DNA from: Acidobacteriota bacterium
GTDB taxonomy: Bacteria; Acidobacteriota; Terriglobia; Bryobacterales; Bryobacteraceae
DNA: 43,690 bases
Reading direction: 5' to 3'
NCBI GenBank assembly: GCA_005808475.1
Contig: SYLY01000134.1
Span: 1-43,690, forward strand
A model generated the notes under the pieces. It saw only the letters and a list, made by a program, of their open reading frames with translations, was not told the DNA's origin and ran no database searches. Each line of letters begins with the position of its first letter. Position 1 is the stretch's first letter. Shown one piece after another: positions 32,733-41,337 of the stretch. The position numbers and the translations under genes are program-made.

Positions 32733-33351
32733 GAAAGTCTCCTAGTTTTTCGGCAGCCTGATGACTGCGCGTGGCCAAGCGGGCGAGTTCGGGGATGCGG
32801 GTCCACGGACGCCGCAGGACCTGCAAGAGGATGCGCCGGTGGTCGAACCGGCCGTCCGGACGGCGCGCGGCGTTCAGATCGATATCGAAGGTCTCGCCCG
32901 CGGTGTCGGTCACCACGCGGATGCAGCGGTACGGGATGCCGGCGCGGCAGGCGGCGCTTTCCACGGCGGCCGATTCCATGTCCACGATGGAGGCTCCGCT
33001 GGTCCGGCGCAATTCGGCCTTGGCGGCGGCGGAGTCCACGACGCGATCCGCGCACACGATGGGATGCTCGCGCGCGTCCACCACGGCGCATGCGGCGATC
33101 GACGGATCCAGCGCGCCGCACCAGCCGGTGCTGACGACGACGTCCGGGCGCGACCGCTCGAGGGCGGTGGACACGGCCTTGGCGGCCAACGCCTGTCCCG
33201 GACCATTCGCCACCATGATCCAACGGCGTCCGCCGTGCACGGCCTCGCGCGCGTGGTCGACGGGCCAGGGCAGGGGAACGCCCTCGCCCGTGTGGCGAAC
33301 CAATCCGCCGAATTCGCGAGCCTCGGACGCGATCAGGAGCACCGTCTCCAC
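32713..33351 (-). CDS. hpnG: Hopanoid-associated purine nucleoside phosphorylase-like protein
   Basis: This 212-residue member of the PNP/MTA nucleosidase fold has VVVSTGWCGALDPSI, GASIVDMESAAVESAACRAGI (the conserved ME base-binding motif) and IRVVTDTAGE with its catalytic Asp. HpnG cleaves adenine from adenosylhopane, giving (phospho)ribosylhopane in C35 hopanoid synthesis. GTG 33351 has AGGAGGA five bases upstream and overlaps the hpnA-like stop by 19 bases. The C-terminal RHQAAEKLGDFL-type helix is basic. The assignment depends on fold plus location between hpnA and shc-linked genes. A hopanoid radical SAM hpnH is not in the window. Confidence 0.82.
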   Translation of the reverse strand: METVLLIASEAREFGGLVRHTGEGVPLPWPVDHAREAVHGGRRWIMVANGPGQALAAKAVSTALERSRPDVVVSTGWCGALDPSIAACAVVDAREHPIVCADRVVDSAAAKAELRRTSGASIVDMESAAVESAACRAGIPYRCIRVVTDTAGETFDIDLNAARRPDGRFDHRRILLQVLRRPWTRIPELARLATRSHQAAEKLGDFLAGCRF

Positions 33352-34325
33352 GCTTCCTCCTGGCCCCGGAACCATTCCACCGCGCGGCGCAACGCTTCGT
33401 CGACCGGGCCGGGAGCGAAGCCCAACTCGCGCGCCGCCTTGTCGTGCCGCACCCACATTTTCTTCTTCGCCATGCGGACGCCTTCCAACGGCGCCACCGG
33501 TGGACGCCCCGTGATCCCGGCCCACGCCGTGCTGACCACTCCTGCCGCGTACGCCGCCGCATACGGAATACGGATCGATGGCGCGGGAATCCCGGCCACC
33601 TTCGACAACCGCTGGAAGATCGCGCCGAGCGTCAGGTTCTCGCAGCCGAGAATGTAGCGCTCGCCCGTCTTGCCGCGCTCGCAAGCAAGCAGATGGCCGC
33701 GAGCCGTGTCGCCCGCGTCCACCAGGTTCAGTCCCGTCTCGATGTAGGCGGGCATCTTCCGGTGGATGAAATCGAGGATGATCCTGCCGGTGGGCGTCGG
33801 CTTGAAATCGTGATCGCCGACGGGCGCGGTGGGATTGACGATCACCACCGGAAGCCCTTCGCGGGCCGCCGCGAGAGCCTCCTTCTCCGCCAGGAATTTC
33901 GACCGCTTGTAATGTCCCGTCATGTCCCCGATCGACACGGGTGTCTCCTCGTCGCCGATGCCGTTCCCGGGAATCCCGATGCAGCCGACCGTCGAAGTGT
34001 ACACGACCCGTTCGACGCCCGCCGCTCGCGCCGCTTCCATCACGTTACGCGTTCCCGCGACGTTGGACGCGTAGAGTTCGTCCGGATCGGGCGCCCACAG
34101 CCGGTAATCGGCCGCCACGTGGTAGACGACGCCGCAGCCGGCCGCCGCGCGGGCCACCGAGGCCGGATCGCGCAGGTCGCCGGTGGCGAGTTCGGCGCCG
34201 TCGAGTTCGCGCGCCCGGCTGCCCTGCCGTACGAGCACACGTACCCTCTCGCCGCGGTCGAGCAACTGCCGCGCCACATGCCAGCCCAGGAATCCGGAGG
34301 CTCCCGTCACAAGCGCCGGTCTCAC
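33333..34325 (-). CDS. hpnA: Hopanoid-associated sugar epimerase (extended SDR)
   Basis: This 330-residue NAD-dependent epimerase/dehydratase family protein starts with ALVTGASGFLGWHVARQLL. It shows VVYHVAADYRLWAPDP, which is characteristic of HpnA. The catalytic YxxxK is HYKRSKF, and the substrate region is GLNLVDAGDTARGHLLACERG. Its exact reaction in hopanoid biosynthesis is not established, although it is widespread in hopanoid clusters. The GTG start at 34325 has GGGAAG just upstream. A 55-base gap separates it from shc, the longest inside this operon. Confidence 0.88.
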   Translation of the reverse strand: MRPALVTGASGFLGWHVARQLLDRGERVRVLVRQGSRARELDGAELATGDLRDPASVARAAAGCGVVYHVAADYRLWAPDPDELYASNVAGTRNVMEAARAAGVERVVYTSTVGCIGIPGNGIGDEETPVSIGDMTGHYKRSKFLAEKEALAAAREGLPVVIVNPTAPVGDHDFKPTPTGRIILDFIHRKMPAYIETGLNLVDAGDTARGHLLACERGKTGERYILGCENLTLGAIFQRLSKVAGIPAPSIRIPYAAAYAAGVVSTAWAGITGRPPVAPLEGVRMAKKKMWVRHDKAARELGFAPGPVDEALRRAVEWFRGQEEAWRRCS

Positions 34326-34380
34326 CGCTTCCCGGCGTCCGTCCTCCGCTTGCTGTCAGGTCTCTCGAACAGCTTCGATC

Positions 34381-36309
34381 TCATGCCAAATCACCCCTGG
34401 TTTGGTTTCGATAGCGTAAGTACTCCGACAACGCCAACAACGGAAACGTGTCGCGGTACGAATGATAAGTCAGATAGAAAACGCGCGGAAATCCCGTGCC
34501 CGTGGCGAGCGATTCGCGCCAGCCGCCTTCCGGCGATTGGGTTTCCACCAGATATTCGACTCCCTGCTGGAGGCTCAGGCTGTCGTCGTCGCCGCTGGCG
34601 ATCAGGCCGAGCACGGCCCACGCCGATTGCGACGCGGTGCTGGGCGCGGCCACGAACGTTCCGCGGTCGTAGCTCTCGCAGCTTTCGCCCCATCCGCCGT
34701 CGCCGTTCTGGATGGACCGCAGCCATTCGCCGGCTCGCAGCATGTGCGCCTCGCGCGGGCTTTCTCCTGCGGCGCGCAATCCGCGCGCGGCGAGGACCGT
34801 GCCATAGACGTAGTTGACGCCCCATCGGCCGAACCAGCTTCCGTCGGCTTCATGAGTCCGGATCAGATACTCCACGCCGCGGCGGATGGCCGGATGGTTC
34901 CGCTCCACGCCGTGTTCGATCAATGCCTCGAGGACGCGACCGGTGATATCCGGGCACGATGGGTCGAGCATCGCATTGTGGCCCGCGAAAGGCGCCCGCT
35001 CGAGCGGTTTCCAATCGTTGTCGGCGTCGAACGCGGCCCAGCCTCCGTCCTTGGACTGCATGGCGAGCAACCAAGTCACTCCACGCCGGATCGCCTCGGA
35101 AGACGCCTGATCGCGGGTGGCGCCATGCTTCAGCGCGAGCAGCACCATGGCGGTGTCGTCGATATCGGGATAATGCTCGTTGGAGAATTCGAACGCCCAG
35201 CCGGATGGTTCCACATTCGGCCGCGCCACGGCCCAGTCGCCTTTTTGGCGGCATTCCCTGGACACCAGCCAGGCCGCCGCGCGATCCACGGCGGGTCCCG
35301 AATGGCCCGCCTGGCCGAGAGCGAAGGCGCTGATCGCCGTATCCCACACCGGCGAAAAGCAGGGTTGGAAGAAGAAGCGTTCGCCGTCGTCGGAGAGCAA
35401 CGCATCGAACTGGCGGCGCGCTTCGACCGCTTCCGGATGGCTGGCGGGATAGCCGAGCACGTCCAGCGCCATGATCGTGTACATCATCGGCGGATAGATC
35501 GCCGCCAGTCCGCCGGAGTGGCGCGTGCGGGCGAGCATCCAGTCCTTGCACCGCTCCACGGCCTTTCGCCTGACCGAAAGGCTGCCGTGTTTTTCCCACA
35601 ATTTCGCGACCCGGTCCGCCACCAGGAACACGTTGCTCCAGGTGAAGAATCCCTCCGTGTTGGGAAGGGCGAATCCGGCGCCGGGCGCAATCAGTTCGTC
35701 GAGATGGAAGCCGGCGGGAACGGGCCGGGGCGCGGCCGCCGAATGAGCGATCGCCAGCGGAATCACGATGGCTCGCGTCCACGCCGACAGCTTGTAGATC
35801 AGGTTCCCGAGCAGAATGATCTCCGGCGGGATCGACGGGCAGAAGTCGCGCGGATAGAGACCGAACAGCGACAGGTTGATCTTGACGTAGCAGTTGGCCG
35901 ATTGCAGTCCGCCGAGCGCCAGCACGCGTTCCCGCATGGCCGACATCCGCGGATCGGCGGCCGGGATGCCAGCCAGTTTCAGCGCGGTATACGCCTTGAT
36001 GGTGGCGCTAATCTCGGAAGGGCCGCCGGGGTAGATGTTGAACCCGCCGTCGGGAAGCTGCCGTTGCAGGATGGCCGCCGCCGCCCGGTTCACCCGGTCG
36101 CGGTCCGGCGGATTCCAAACCCCGTCGACCGGCGGATGCAACCACAATCGCAGCAGCACGAAATCGGATTCGAGCGTCGAATCGGAGGTGAGATCGGCCC
36201 ACCAATAGCCTTCCGGCCGCCGCCGCGACACCAGGAGCTTGGCTGCCCGTTCGATGGCGCGGACCGATGCCGTGCCTAGCTTGTCCTCGACCTGGAGCCG
36301 GGCGCTCAT
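34381..36309 (-). CDS. shc: Squalene-hopene cyclase
   Basis: This 642-residue cyclase converts squalene to hopene or hopanol on the inner membrane. The catalytic acid motif DIDDTA is present in HYPDIDDTAMVLLALKHG. The QW-type repeats are numerous: QLPDGGFNIYPGG, QSKDGGWAAFDADN, ADGSWFGRWGVNYVYGT, NGDGGWGESCESY, SPEGGWRES. The length is normal for the family. ATG 36309 overlaps the ispH stop by 4 bases, giving translational coupling. The antisense strand also shows a long open frame, as expected of high-GC coding sequence, and is not a gene. Confidence 0.97.
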   Translation of the reverse strand: MSARLQVEDKLGTASVRAIERAAKLLVSRRRPEGYWWADLTSDSTLESDFVLLRLWLHPPVDGVWNPPDRDRVNRAAAAILQRQLPDGGFNIYPGGPSEISATIKAYTALKLAGIPAADPRMSAMRERVLALGGLQSANCYVKINLSLFGLYPRDFCPSIPPEIILLGNLIYKLSAWTRAIVIPLAIAHSAAAPRPVPAGFHLDELIAPGAGFALPNTEGFFTWSNVFLVADRVAKLWEKHGSLSVRRKAVERCKDWMLARTRHSGGLAAIYPPMMYTIMALDVLGYPASHPEAVEARRQFDALLSDDGERFFFQPCFSPVWDTAISAFALGQAGHSGPAVDRAAAWLVSRECRQKGDWAVARPNVEPSGWAFEFSNEHYPDIDDTAMVLLALKHGATRDQASSEAIRRGVTWLLAMQSKDGGWAAFDADNDWKPLERAPFAGHNAMLDPSCPDITGRVLEALIEHGVERNHPAIRRGVEYLIRTHEADGSWFGRWGVNYVYGTVLAARGLRAAGESPREAHMLRAGEWLRSIQNGDGGWGESCESYDRGTFVAAPSTASQSAWAVLGLIASGDDDSLSLQQGVEYLVETQSPEGGWRESLATGTGFPRVFYLTYHSYRDTFPLLALSEYLRYRNQTRGDLA

Positions 36310-37283
36310 ACCGCGATCTGAGTAAGGCGCAGTTCGGTGGGAAGGCTGAAGCGCACGTCCTCCTCCTGGATCTCCACCTCCTCGAGTTCGCCGAACCCTC
36401 GCTCCCGCAACGACTCGACAAGCTCCTGCACCAAGTGCTCGGGGGCCGAGGCGCCGGCGGTGACCACCACGGTCCGCACGCCCTCGAGCCACGCCGGTTC
36501 GACGCCGTGGCGGTCGTCCACCAAATAGGCGGGCGCGCCCGCGTTCTTGGCGACTTCCACCATGCGGCGGGAGTTGGAGCTGTTGCTGGAACCCACCACG
36601 AGCAGGAGCTGGCACTCGGCGGCGACGGCCTTTACCGCGAGTTGCCGGTTCTCCGTGGCGTAGCAAATATCCTGCGCCGGCGGGGCCTGGATGTTGGGGA
36701 AGCGCCGCTGCAGCGTGGCAATGATCCCCGCGGTCTCGTCCAGGCTGAGCGTCGTCTGTGTGACGTAGCATACCCGGTCCGGATTCGGGACCTCCACCGT
36801 TTCGGCCTCGCCCTCGTCGGACACGATGATCGTCCGATCGGGAGCCTCGCCGGAGGTGCCCACCACTTCATCGTGGTCGCGATGGCCGATCAGCAGGATC
36901 GTATAGCCTTGCCTGGCGAATCGGAGCGCCTCCAGGTGGACCTTGGTCACCAGCGGACAGGTCGCGTCGATCACTTTCAGTCCGCGCTCGCGGGCTTCTC
37001 TCCGGACTTCCGGAGACACCCCGTGCGCGCTGAAAATGGTGCGGCCGCCCTCGGGCACCTCAGTGACTTCCTCGACGAAGACCGCGCCCATCGAACGCAG
37101 TTCCTCGACCACGTGGCGGTTGTGGACGATTTCCTTCCGGACGTAAATGGGCGGGGCATAGACCTGCAACGCGATCTTCACCACGTCGATGGCTCTCACC
37201 ACGCCCGCGCAGAACCCTCGCGGGGTTAGCAGGATCACCTTCCTCCCGGGGGTTCCGGCGGACGGCGATGTCGCTGATAGCAT
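36306..37283 (-). CDS. ispH: 4-hydroxy-3-methylbut-2-enyl diphosphate reductase
   Basis: This 325-residue iron-sulfur enzyme makes IPP and DMAPP in the last step of the MEP pathway. The three cluster cysteines lie in PRGFCAGVVRAID, DATCPLVTKVH and AQDICYATENRQ. The substrate-binding SSNSSNSRRMVEVA and FSAHGVSP stretches are also present. ATG 37283 is used; the frame extends further upstream but would overlap the divergent alkyltransferase gene without adding family residues. As first gene of the hopanoid operon, it links isoprenoid precursor supply to squalene and hopene synthesis. Confidence 0.96.
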   Translation of the reverse strand: MLSATSPSAGTPGRKVILLTPRGFCAGVVRAIDVVKIALQVYAPPIYVRKEIVHNRHVVEELRSMGAVFVEEVTEVPEGGRTIFSAHGVSPEVRREARERGLKVIDATCPLVTKVHLEALRFARQGYTILLIGHRDHDEVVGTSGEAPDRTIIVSDEGEAETVEVPNPDRVCYVTQTTLSLDETAGIIATLQRRFPNIQAPPAQDICYATENRQLAVKAVAAECQLLLVVGSSNSSNSRRMVEVAKNAGAPAYLVDDRHGVEPAWLEGVRTVVVTAGASAPEHLVQELVESLRERGFGELEEVEIQEEDVRFSLPTELRLTQIAV

Positions 37284-37307
37284 AGGGGAACCCCTAGTAT
37301 ACCAAGT
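37284..37307. promoter_or_regulatory. Divergent promoter region of ispH and ogt, with a 12-base palindrome
   Basis: Only 24 bases separate the two start codons. AGGGGAACCCCT (37284-37295) is an inverted repeat with an AA centre immediately before the ispH ATG. TATACT on the minus strand (37301-37296) is a good -10 candidate for the hopanoid operon, but no clear -35 is visible. Both transcripts would have very short leaders or start inside the opposite gene. A protein bound here would affect both. Confidence 0.45.
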
Positions 37308-37901
37308 ATGGCGGTTTGGACTCTCATCGACAGCCCGGCCGGCGGCGTCGGAATCGCCGCCACGACGCAAGGTGTGTGCCGCATCTCGGTGGGCGTGGCG
37401 GCCCGGCGGTTCGCCGCCGAATTGCGGCGCGAGTTTCCAGGCCGGACGTGGCGTCGCGAACCGGCCGATCCCGCGTTGGCGGAGGCTCTGCATCAGGTGC
37501 GGGAGTACTTCGCGGGCGAGCGCCGCGAGTTCGACTTGCCTGCCGTCCAGGAAGGGACGCCGTTCCAACGCGCGGTGTGGTTCGCCGTCCGCCGCATTCC
37601 CTGGGGGCAGACCGCCAGCTACTCGGACGTGGCCGCGCTGGTGGGCCGTCCCCTGGCGAGCCGGGCGGTGGGCAACGCGATGAACCTTTGCCGCCTAGGC
37701 TTGGTGGGTCCTTGCCACCGCGTGGTGGCGGCCGGTGGCAAGGCTGGCGGTTGGGGTGGTGACGATCGTGTGAAGCTGTGGCTGCTGCGGTTCGAAGGGG
37801 CGGCGATTACTTCGGGGCCGGAACCGGCGGCGCGCCGGGCGCGGGAGGGGGCAACGGAGCGGACGGCTGCGCCTTCTCGAAATACTTCTCGTCGAAGGTG
37901 A
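37308..37901 (+). CDS. ogt: Methylated-DNA-[protein]-cysteine S-methyltransferase with C-terminal extension
   Basis: This 197-residue O6-alkylguanine-DNA alkyltransferase repairs DNA by moving the alkyl group to its own cysteine. The active site is GPCHRVV with C136. The DNA-binding region is [27 protein letters not shown], and AVGNAMN matches the asparagine hinge, although the usual NP is NL. The family domain ends near residue 165 (LLRFEG). The remaining about 30 residues, rich in Ala/Arg, are encoded across the 3' end of the convergent parvulin gene, overlapping it by 95 bases. The extension is probably an accident of a lost stop codon. It is divergent from the hopanoid operon. Confidence 0.9.
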   Translation: MAVWTLIDSPAGGVGIAATTQGVCRISVGVAARRFAAELRREFPGRTWRREPADPALAEALHQVREYFAGERREFDLPAVQEGTPFQRAVWFAVRRIPWGQTASYSDVAALVGRPLASRAVGNAMNLCRLGLVGPCHRVVAAGGKAGGWGGDDRVKLWLLRFEGAAITSGPEPAARRAREGATERTAAPSRNTSRRR

Positions 37902-38814
37902 TATTGGCGCCCTTGCGAATCTCCTCGGCGAATTTGCGGGTGATCTCCGGGCGCTTCTTGGCCTCGATCCGCGGCCGCACTTCCTCGAACGTCTTGGTCA
38001 CCTGCGACTTCACCTGAATGACGTGGTAGCCGAACTGGCTTTTCACCGGTTCGGAAACGCGGCCCGGCGTCAGGTTGAACGCGGCTTCCTCGAACGGCTT
38101 CACCATCTGGCCCGGGCCGAACATGCCGAGTTCGCCGCCCTGGGCGCCGCTGCCGGAATCGTCCGATTCGGCCTTGGCCAGCGCCGCGAAATCCTCGTTC
38201 GCCTCGAGCCGCTTTTTGATCGCCTGCGCCTTGACGAGCGCTTCCTCCTCGGTGAGATCCTTCTGGTCCGGCTTCGTCGGAATCGGCGATCCCTTGAAGC
38301 GGATCAGGATGTGGCGGGCGTCCACTTGCCGGTGCTGCATCTTCTCGGCTTCGTACGCCTCGCGCAGCGTCTTCTCGTCCACCGTGGCGCTTTCCGACTT
38401 GTGGCGGATGAAACCGGAAGCCAAGGCCTGATCGCCCTGAATGGACAGAATCGCCTTCATCTTGGGATCTTCGTCGTACTTCTGACGGCGGGCCTCATGG
38501 GCGACGGCTTTTAGTTCGGCGAGTTGTTCGGCGAGTTGGCGGCGGCCCTGCGGCGTGGACGCCTGCTGCTGGACGGGTTCGGGCAGCGCCGTCACCAAGC
38601 CTTCCCATTGGGCGCGGGTGATCTTTTCGGTTCCGATCGTGAGCACCACCGCGTCGGGTGAAGGCAGGGGAGCCGGCGCCGGAACCGCCGGAAACGGCGA
38701 TGCCAAGTCCACTTTGATCGTGGGCTTGGGAGGAGCGGCCGGCGTCTTGGGAGGAGTCTGCGGCCAAGCCGAAGCGGCGGCCAGCGAGAGAGCGCAGAGA
38801 CGAAGAGTGTTCAC
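37807..38814 (-). CDS. Periplasmic parvulin-type peptidyl-prolyl isomerase (SurA/PrsA-like)
   Basis: This 335-residue exported protein has a signal peptide ([18 protein letters not shown]), a proline-rich linker, and an N-terminal SurA-type helical chaperone region (about 60-150). A single parvulin PPIase domain follows (about 165-275: [59 protein letters not shown]). The C-terminus is a basic helix and a proline-rich tail. Such proteins help outer-membrane proteins fold. The start is GTG 38814 with no clear ribosome site. The SDR gene lies 51 bases upstream on the same strand. Confidence 0.9.
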   Translation of the reverse strand: MNTLRLCALSLAAASAWPQTPPKTPAAPPKPTIKVDLASPFPAVPAPAPLPSPDAVVLTIGTEKITRAQWEGLVTALPEPVQQQASTPQGRRQLAEQLAELKAVAHEARRQKYDEDPKMKAILSIQGDQALASGFIRHKSESATVDEKTLREAYEAEKMQHRQVDARHILIRFKGSPIPTKPDQKDLTEEEALVKAQAIKKRLEANEDFAALAKAESDDSGSGAQGGELGMFGPGQMVKPFEEAAFNLTPGRVSEPVKSQFGYHVIQVKSQVTKTFEEVRPRIEAKKRPEITRKFAEEIRKGANITFDEKYFEKAQPSAPLPPPAPGAPPVPAPK

Positions 38815-38865
38815 TTAATTTATTCTTTCGGCGGGTAGGTCCCTATTCTTCACTGTACCGCGGCG

Positions 38866-39579
38866 CTACACATCCACCGCGTGACCGGCCGTGAAACCGC
38901 CATCCACGGCGATCGCCTGGCCGGTGATCCACGACGATTCGTCCGAGACAAGGAAGACGACCGCATGCGCGATATCCTCTGGCAGCCCGAGCCGCCCTAA
39001 CGGATGCAGCGCGGTCAGCTTGGCCAGCCGCTCCGGATCGTCGAACAGCGCCTTTGTCAGCGGCGTCCTGGTGAAACCCGGACACAAGCAGTTGACGCGG
39101 ATCCGGTGTTGCGCCAGATCGAGCGCCATGTTCCGCGTCAGCGCCACGATGGCGCCCTTGCTCGCCGAATACGCGGCGCGATTGCGCACCCCCGCGATTC
39201 CCACCACCGAGGACATGTGCACGATGCTGCCGCCACGCTCCTTCATCTTCGGGATCGCGTACTTGGCCACCAGAAACGATCCGCGTACGTTGACGCGCAT
39301 CACCTCGTCCCAGCCCGAGGCGTCCTGATCGGCCGCCGTCTTGCGCAGGGCGATCCCCGCGGAGTTCACCACCGCGTCCAGGCGGCCGAGCGTTTCGATC
39401 GCCCGCCGCACCTGGTCCTCGTCGCCCACGTCGGCCACGCGCGAATCGGCGCAGCCGGGCGAAGGCGCGCGGTCCAACCCGACCACCAGCGCGCCCTCGC
39501 GCGCGCACATTCGGGCGGCGGCCTCGCCCAATCCGGACGCGGCGCCGGTTACCAGAATCAGCTTTCCCTCGAGACGCAT
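38866..39579 (-). CDS. Short-chain dehydrogenase/reductase
   Basis: This 237-residue classical SDR has the cofactor motif TGAASGLGEAA, with an Asp-containing strand end (VVGLDRA) that favours NAD over NADP. It also has NSAG, the catalytic Ser in VHMSSVVG, YSASK, and the C-terminal WITGQAIAVDGGF. It oxidises or reduces a hydroxy/keto substrate that cannot be named from sequence. It is divergent, with 27 bases between start codons, from an L-rhamnonate-dehydratase-like gene. Such pairs occur in sugar-acid catabolism, where SDRs act as sugar dehydrogenases; an L-rhamnose/L-fucose-type dehydrogenase role is possible inference. Confidence 0.88.
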   Translation of the reverse strand: MRLEGKLILVTGAASGLGEAAARMCAREGALVVGLDRAPSPGCADSRVADVGDEDQVRRAIETLGRLDAVVNSAGIALRKTAADQDASGWDEVMRVNVRGSFLVAKYAIPKMKERGGSIVHMSSVVGIAGVRNRAAYSASKGAIVALTRNMALDLAQHRIRVNCLCPGFTRTPLTKALFDDPERLAKLTALHPLGRLGLPEDIAHAVVFLVSDESSWITGQAIAVDGGFTAGHAVDV

Positions 39580-39606
39580 TTGCTAAGCTTGATTGTCTCT
39601 CGAATC

Positions 39607-40857
39607 ATGCGCCGACGCGAACTGCTAGCCACGCTGCCCGGATTGGCCTTGGCCGCCTCCGAACCCGCCGGGATCAAGATTGCCGCCATCGAGTTCTGGA
39701 AACTCGAGGGCAAGCGGCAAGCCGAGCCAGGGACCGGACAGCATCAGGTCCAGCCGATCCACATCTACGAAGAGCACCGGCCCACGCCGTATCGCGATAC
39801 GGGCGGACAGGCGCGCACCGTCCCCACGTCGGCGCTCTACCTGAAGATCAAGACCGAGGGCGGACTCGAGGGCCTCTACGGCCCCATCGACAAGGAAGGC
39901 GCGATTGTCGTCGACCAGCAACTGAAGAGCTACCTCACCGGCAAGAACGCGCTCGCCGGCGAGAAGCTGTGGGATCAGATGCACCGCTCCAACCGCCACT
40001 CCCGCGCGGGCGCCTACATGATCGGAATCAGCGCGGTCGACAACGCGCTCTGGGATCTGCGGGGCCGCTACTTCAAGGCGCCGGTGTACCAGTTATTGGG
40101 AGGCCCGACCCGTTCGAAGGTGGAAGCGTATGGGAGCTGCCTCGGCTATTCGGTGGAGCCCGAACAGGTCCGCCGCCGCTGCGCCGAGTTCTTCAAACAG
40201 GGCTTTCGCCATCAGAAGTGGTTCCTCGCCTACGGTCCCGCCGATGGAACCGCTGGGCTGAAGAAGAACGTCGAATTGGTGGCCACGCTTCGCGAAACCA
40301 TGGGCGGCGAGGCCGAGATCATGTTCGACGCCTTCATGGGCTGGAGTCTCGACTACGCGATCATGTGGGCGAAGCAGGTGGAGCGGTTCCGCCCGCGGTG
40401 GATCGAGGAAGCCTTCCACATGGACAAGCTTGAAAGCTTCGTCAAGCTGCGCCAATCGACTTCGGTGCCGGTCGCCACGGGCGAGCATTTCTACGGCCGC
40501 TGGGAGACCAAGCGGTTCCTCGAATCCGGCGCGATCAGCGTCGTGCAGGCCGATCCGGAATGGTGCGGCGGCGTCAGCGAGCTGGTGAAGATCTGCGCCA
40601 TCGCGTCCACTTACGACGCCCAGGTGATTCCGCACGGCCACAGCGTGCACTCGGCGTTGCACGTGGTGGCGAGCCAGTCTCCGATGACCTGCCCGCTGGT
40701 CGAGTTCCTCATCAATAAAATGAGCTCGTACTATCACTTCGAGAAGAACGCCCCCACGCCGGTAAACGGCATGATCGAACTGCCGGACCGGCCGGGTTTC
40801 GGCATCGAACTGGACCCGGCGAAGGTGGAAAAGCGGACGCTCGTGAAGTGGACGTAG
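39607..40857 (+). CDS. Mandelate racemase/muconate lactonizing enzyme family protein, L-rhamnonate-dehydratase-like
   Basis: This 416-residue enolase-superfamily protein has a Tat-like leader (MRRRELLATLPGLALAAS). The barrel carries metal ligands in MFDAFMGW, WIEEAF and VATGEHFYG, and the catalytic histidine region in IPHGHSVHSALHV. The GISAVDNALWDLRGRYFKAPVYQLLGG block and the KWFLAYGPADG stretch resemble L-rhamnonate dehydratases, which remove water from sugar acids. The divergent SDR fits a sugar-acid pathway. The leader would place the enzyme outside the cytoplasm, which is unusual outside acidobacteria-like groups. The start at ATG 39607 gives a leader directly at the terminus. Confidence 0.85.
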   Translation: MRRRELLATLPGLALAASEPAGIKIAAIEFWKLEGKRQAEPGTGQHQVQPIHIYEEHRPTPYRDTGGQARTVPTSALYLKIKTEGGLEGLYGPIDKEGAIVVDQQLKSYLTGKNALAGEKLWDQMHRSNRHSRAGAYMIGISAVDNALWDLRGRYFKAPVYQLLGGPTRSKVEAYGSCLGYSVEPEQVRRRCAEFFKQGFRHQKWFLAYGPADGTAGLKKNVELVATLRETMGGEAEIMFDAFMGWSLDYAIMWAKQVERFRPRWIEEAFHMDKLESFVKLRQSTSVPVATGEHFYGRWETKRFLESGAISVVQADPEWCGGVSELVKICAIASTYDAQVIPHGHSVHSALHVVASQSPMTCPLVEFLINKMSSYYHFEKNAPTPVNGMIELPDRPGFGIELDPAKVEKRTLVKWT

Positions 40858-40904
40858 CGCCCCCTTGGCATCGGCCTGGCGAATCCGGTATCCTTGGAAT
40901 CGCC

Positions 40905-41330
40905 GTGAAACGACTCACCTTCATTCTCTCCGCTCCGGCGGGCCTCTTGCTGGCCTCCGCCCACTCCGAACCCGAAAAGGCCGTCCGCGACGCCCATGAC
41001 GCGTTCAACAAGGCGGTCCGCGCCGGCGACCGCGCGGGTATCGAAAGCCGCCTGCACGACGGCTTGATCTACGCGCATTCCAACGCCAAACTCGAGACCA
41101 AGAAGGAGTGCGCCGACGCCCTGGTCAAGGCGAAATCCCACTTCGAAGTCATGCCTGGCGCCACCGTGCAGGTCTTCGGCAATACCGCCGTCTGGCACGG
41201 CAAGATGACCGCGCACAACATGCAGGACGGCAAAGCCGTGGACGTGCGGCTCGACATGACGCAGGTCTGGGTCAAGGGCGCTTCCGGTTGGCAGATGGTT
41301 AACCGCCACACGGCGCGCCTGCCGCAATAG
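40905..41330 (+). CDS. Exported SnoaL/DUF4440-like (NTF2-fold) small protein
   Basis: The 141-residue product has a signal peptide (VKRLTFILSAPAGLLLASAH). An NTF2-like cone fold follows: AVRDAHDAFNKAVRAGDRAGI, LHDGLIYAHSNAKLETK, VQVFGNTAVWHGKMTAH, TQVWVKGASGWQMVNRHTARL. This is the DUF4440/SnoaL-like pattern; such proteins bind small ligands, and most have no assigned reaction. GTG 40905 is set by the signal peptide. It follows the rhamnonate-dehydratase-like gene by 47 bases and may share its transcript. It converges on the response regulator gene with 7 bases between. Confidence 0.78.
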   Translation: MKRLTFILSAPAGLLLASAHSEPEKAVRDAHDAFNKAVRAGDRAGIESRLHDGLIYAHSNAKLETKKECADALVKAKSHFEVMPGATVQVFGNTAVWHGKMTAHNMQDGKAVDVRLDMTQVWVKGASGWQMVNRHTARLPQ

Positions 41331-41337
41331 CCGGATT

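Noticed and set aside
34462..36279. A 605-codon open frame on the plus strand antisense to shc
   Set aside because: It mirrors a well-supported squalene-hopene cyclase, has low-complexity Arg/Gly/His-rich composition and matches no family. Long antisense frames are expected in high-GC coding DNA.
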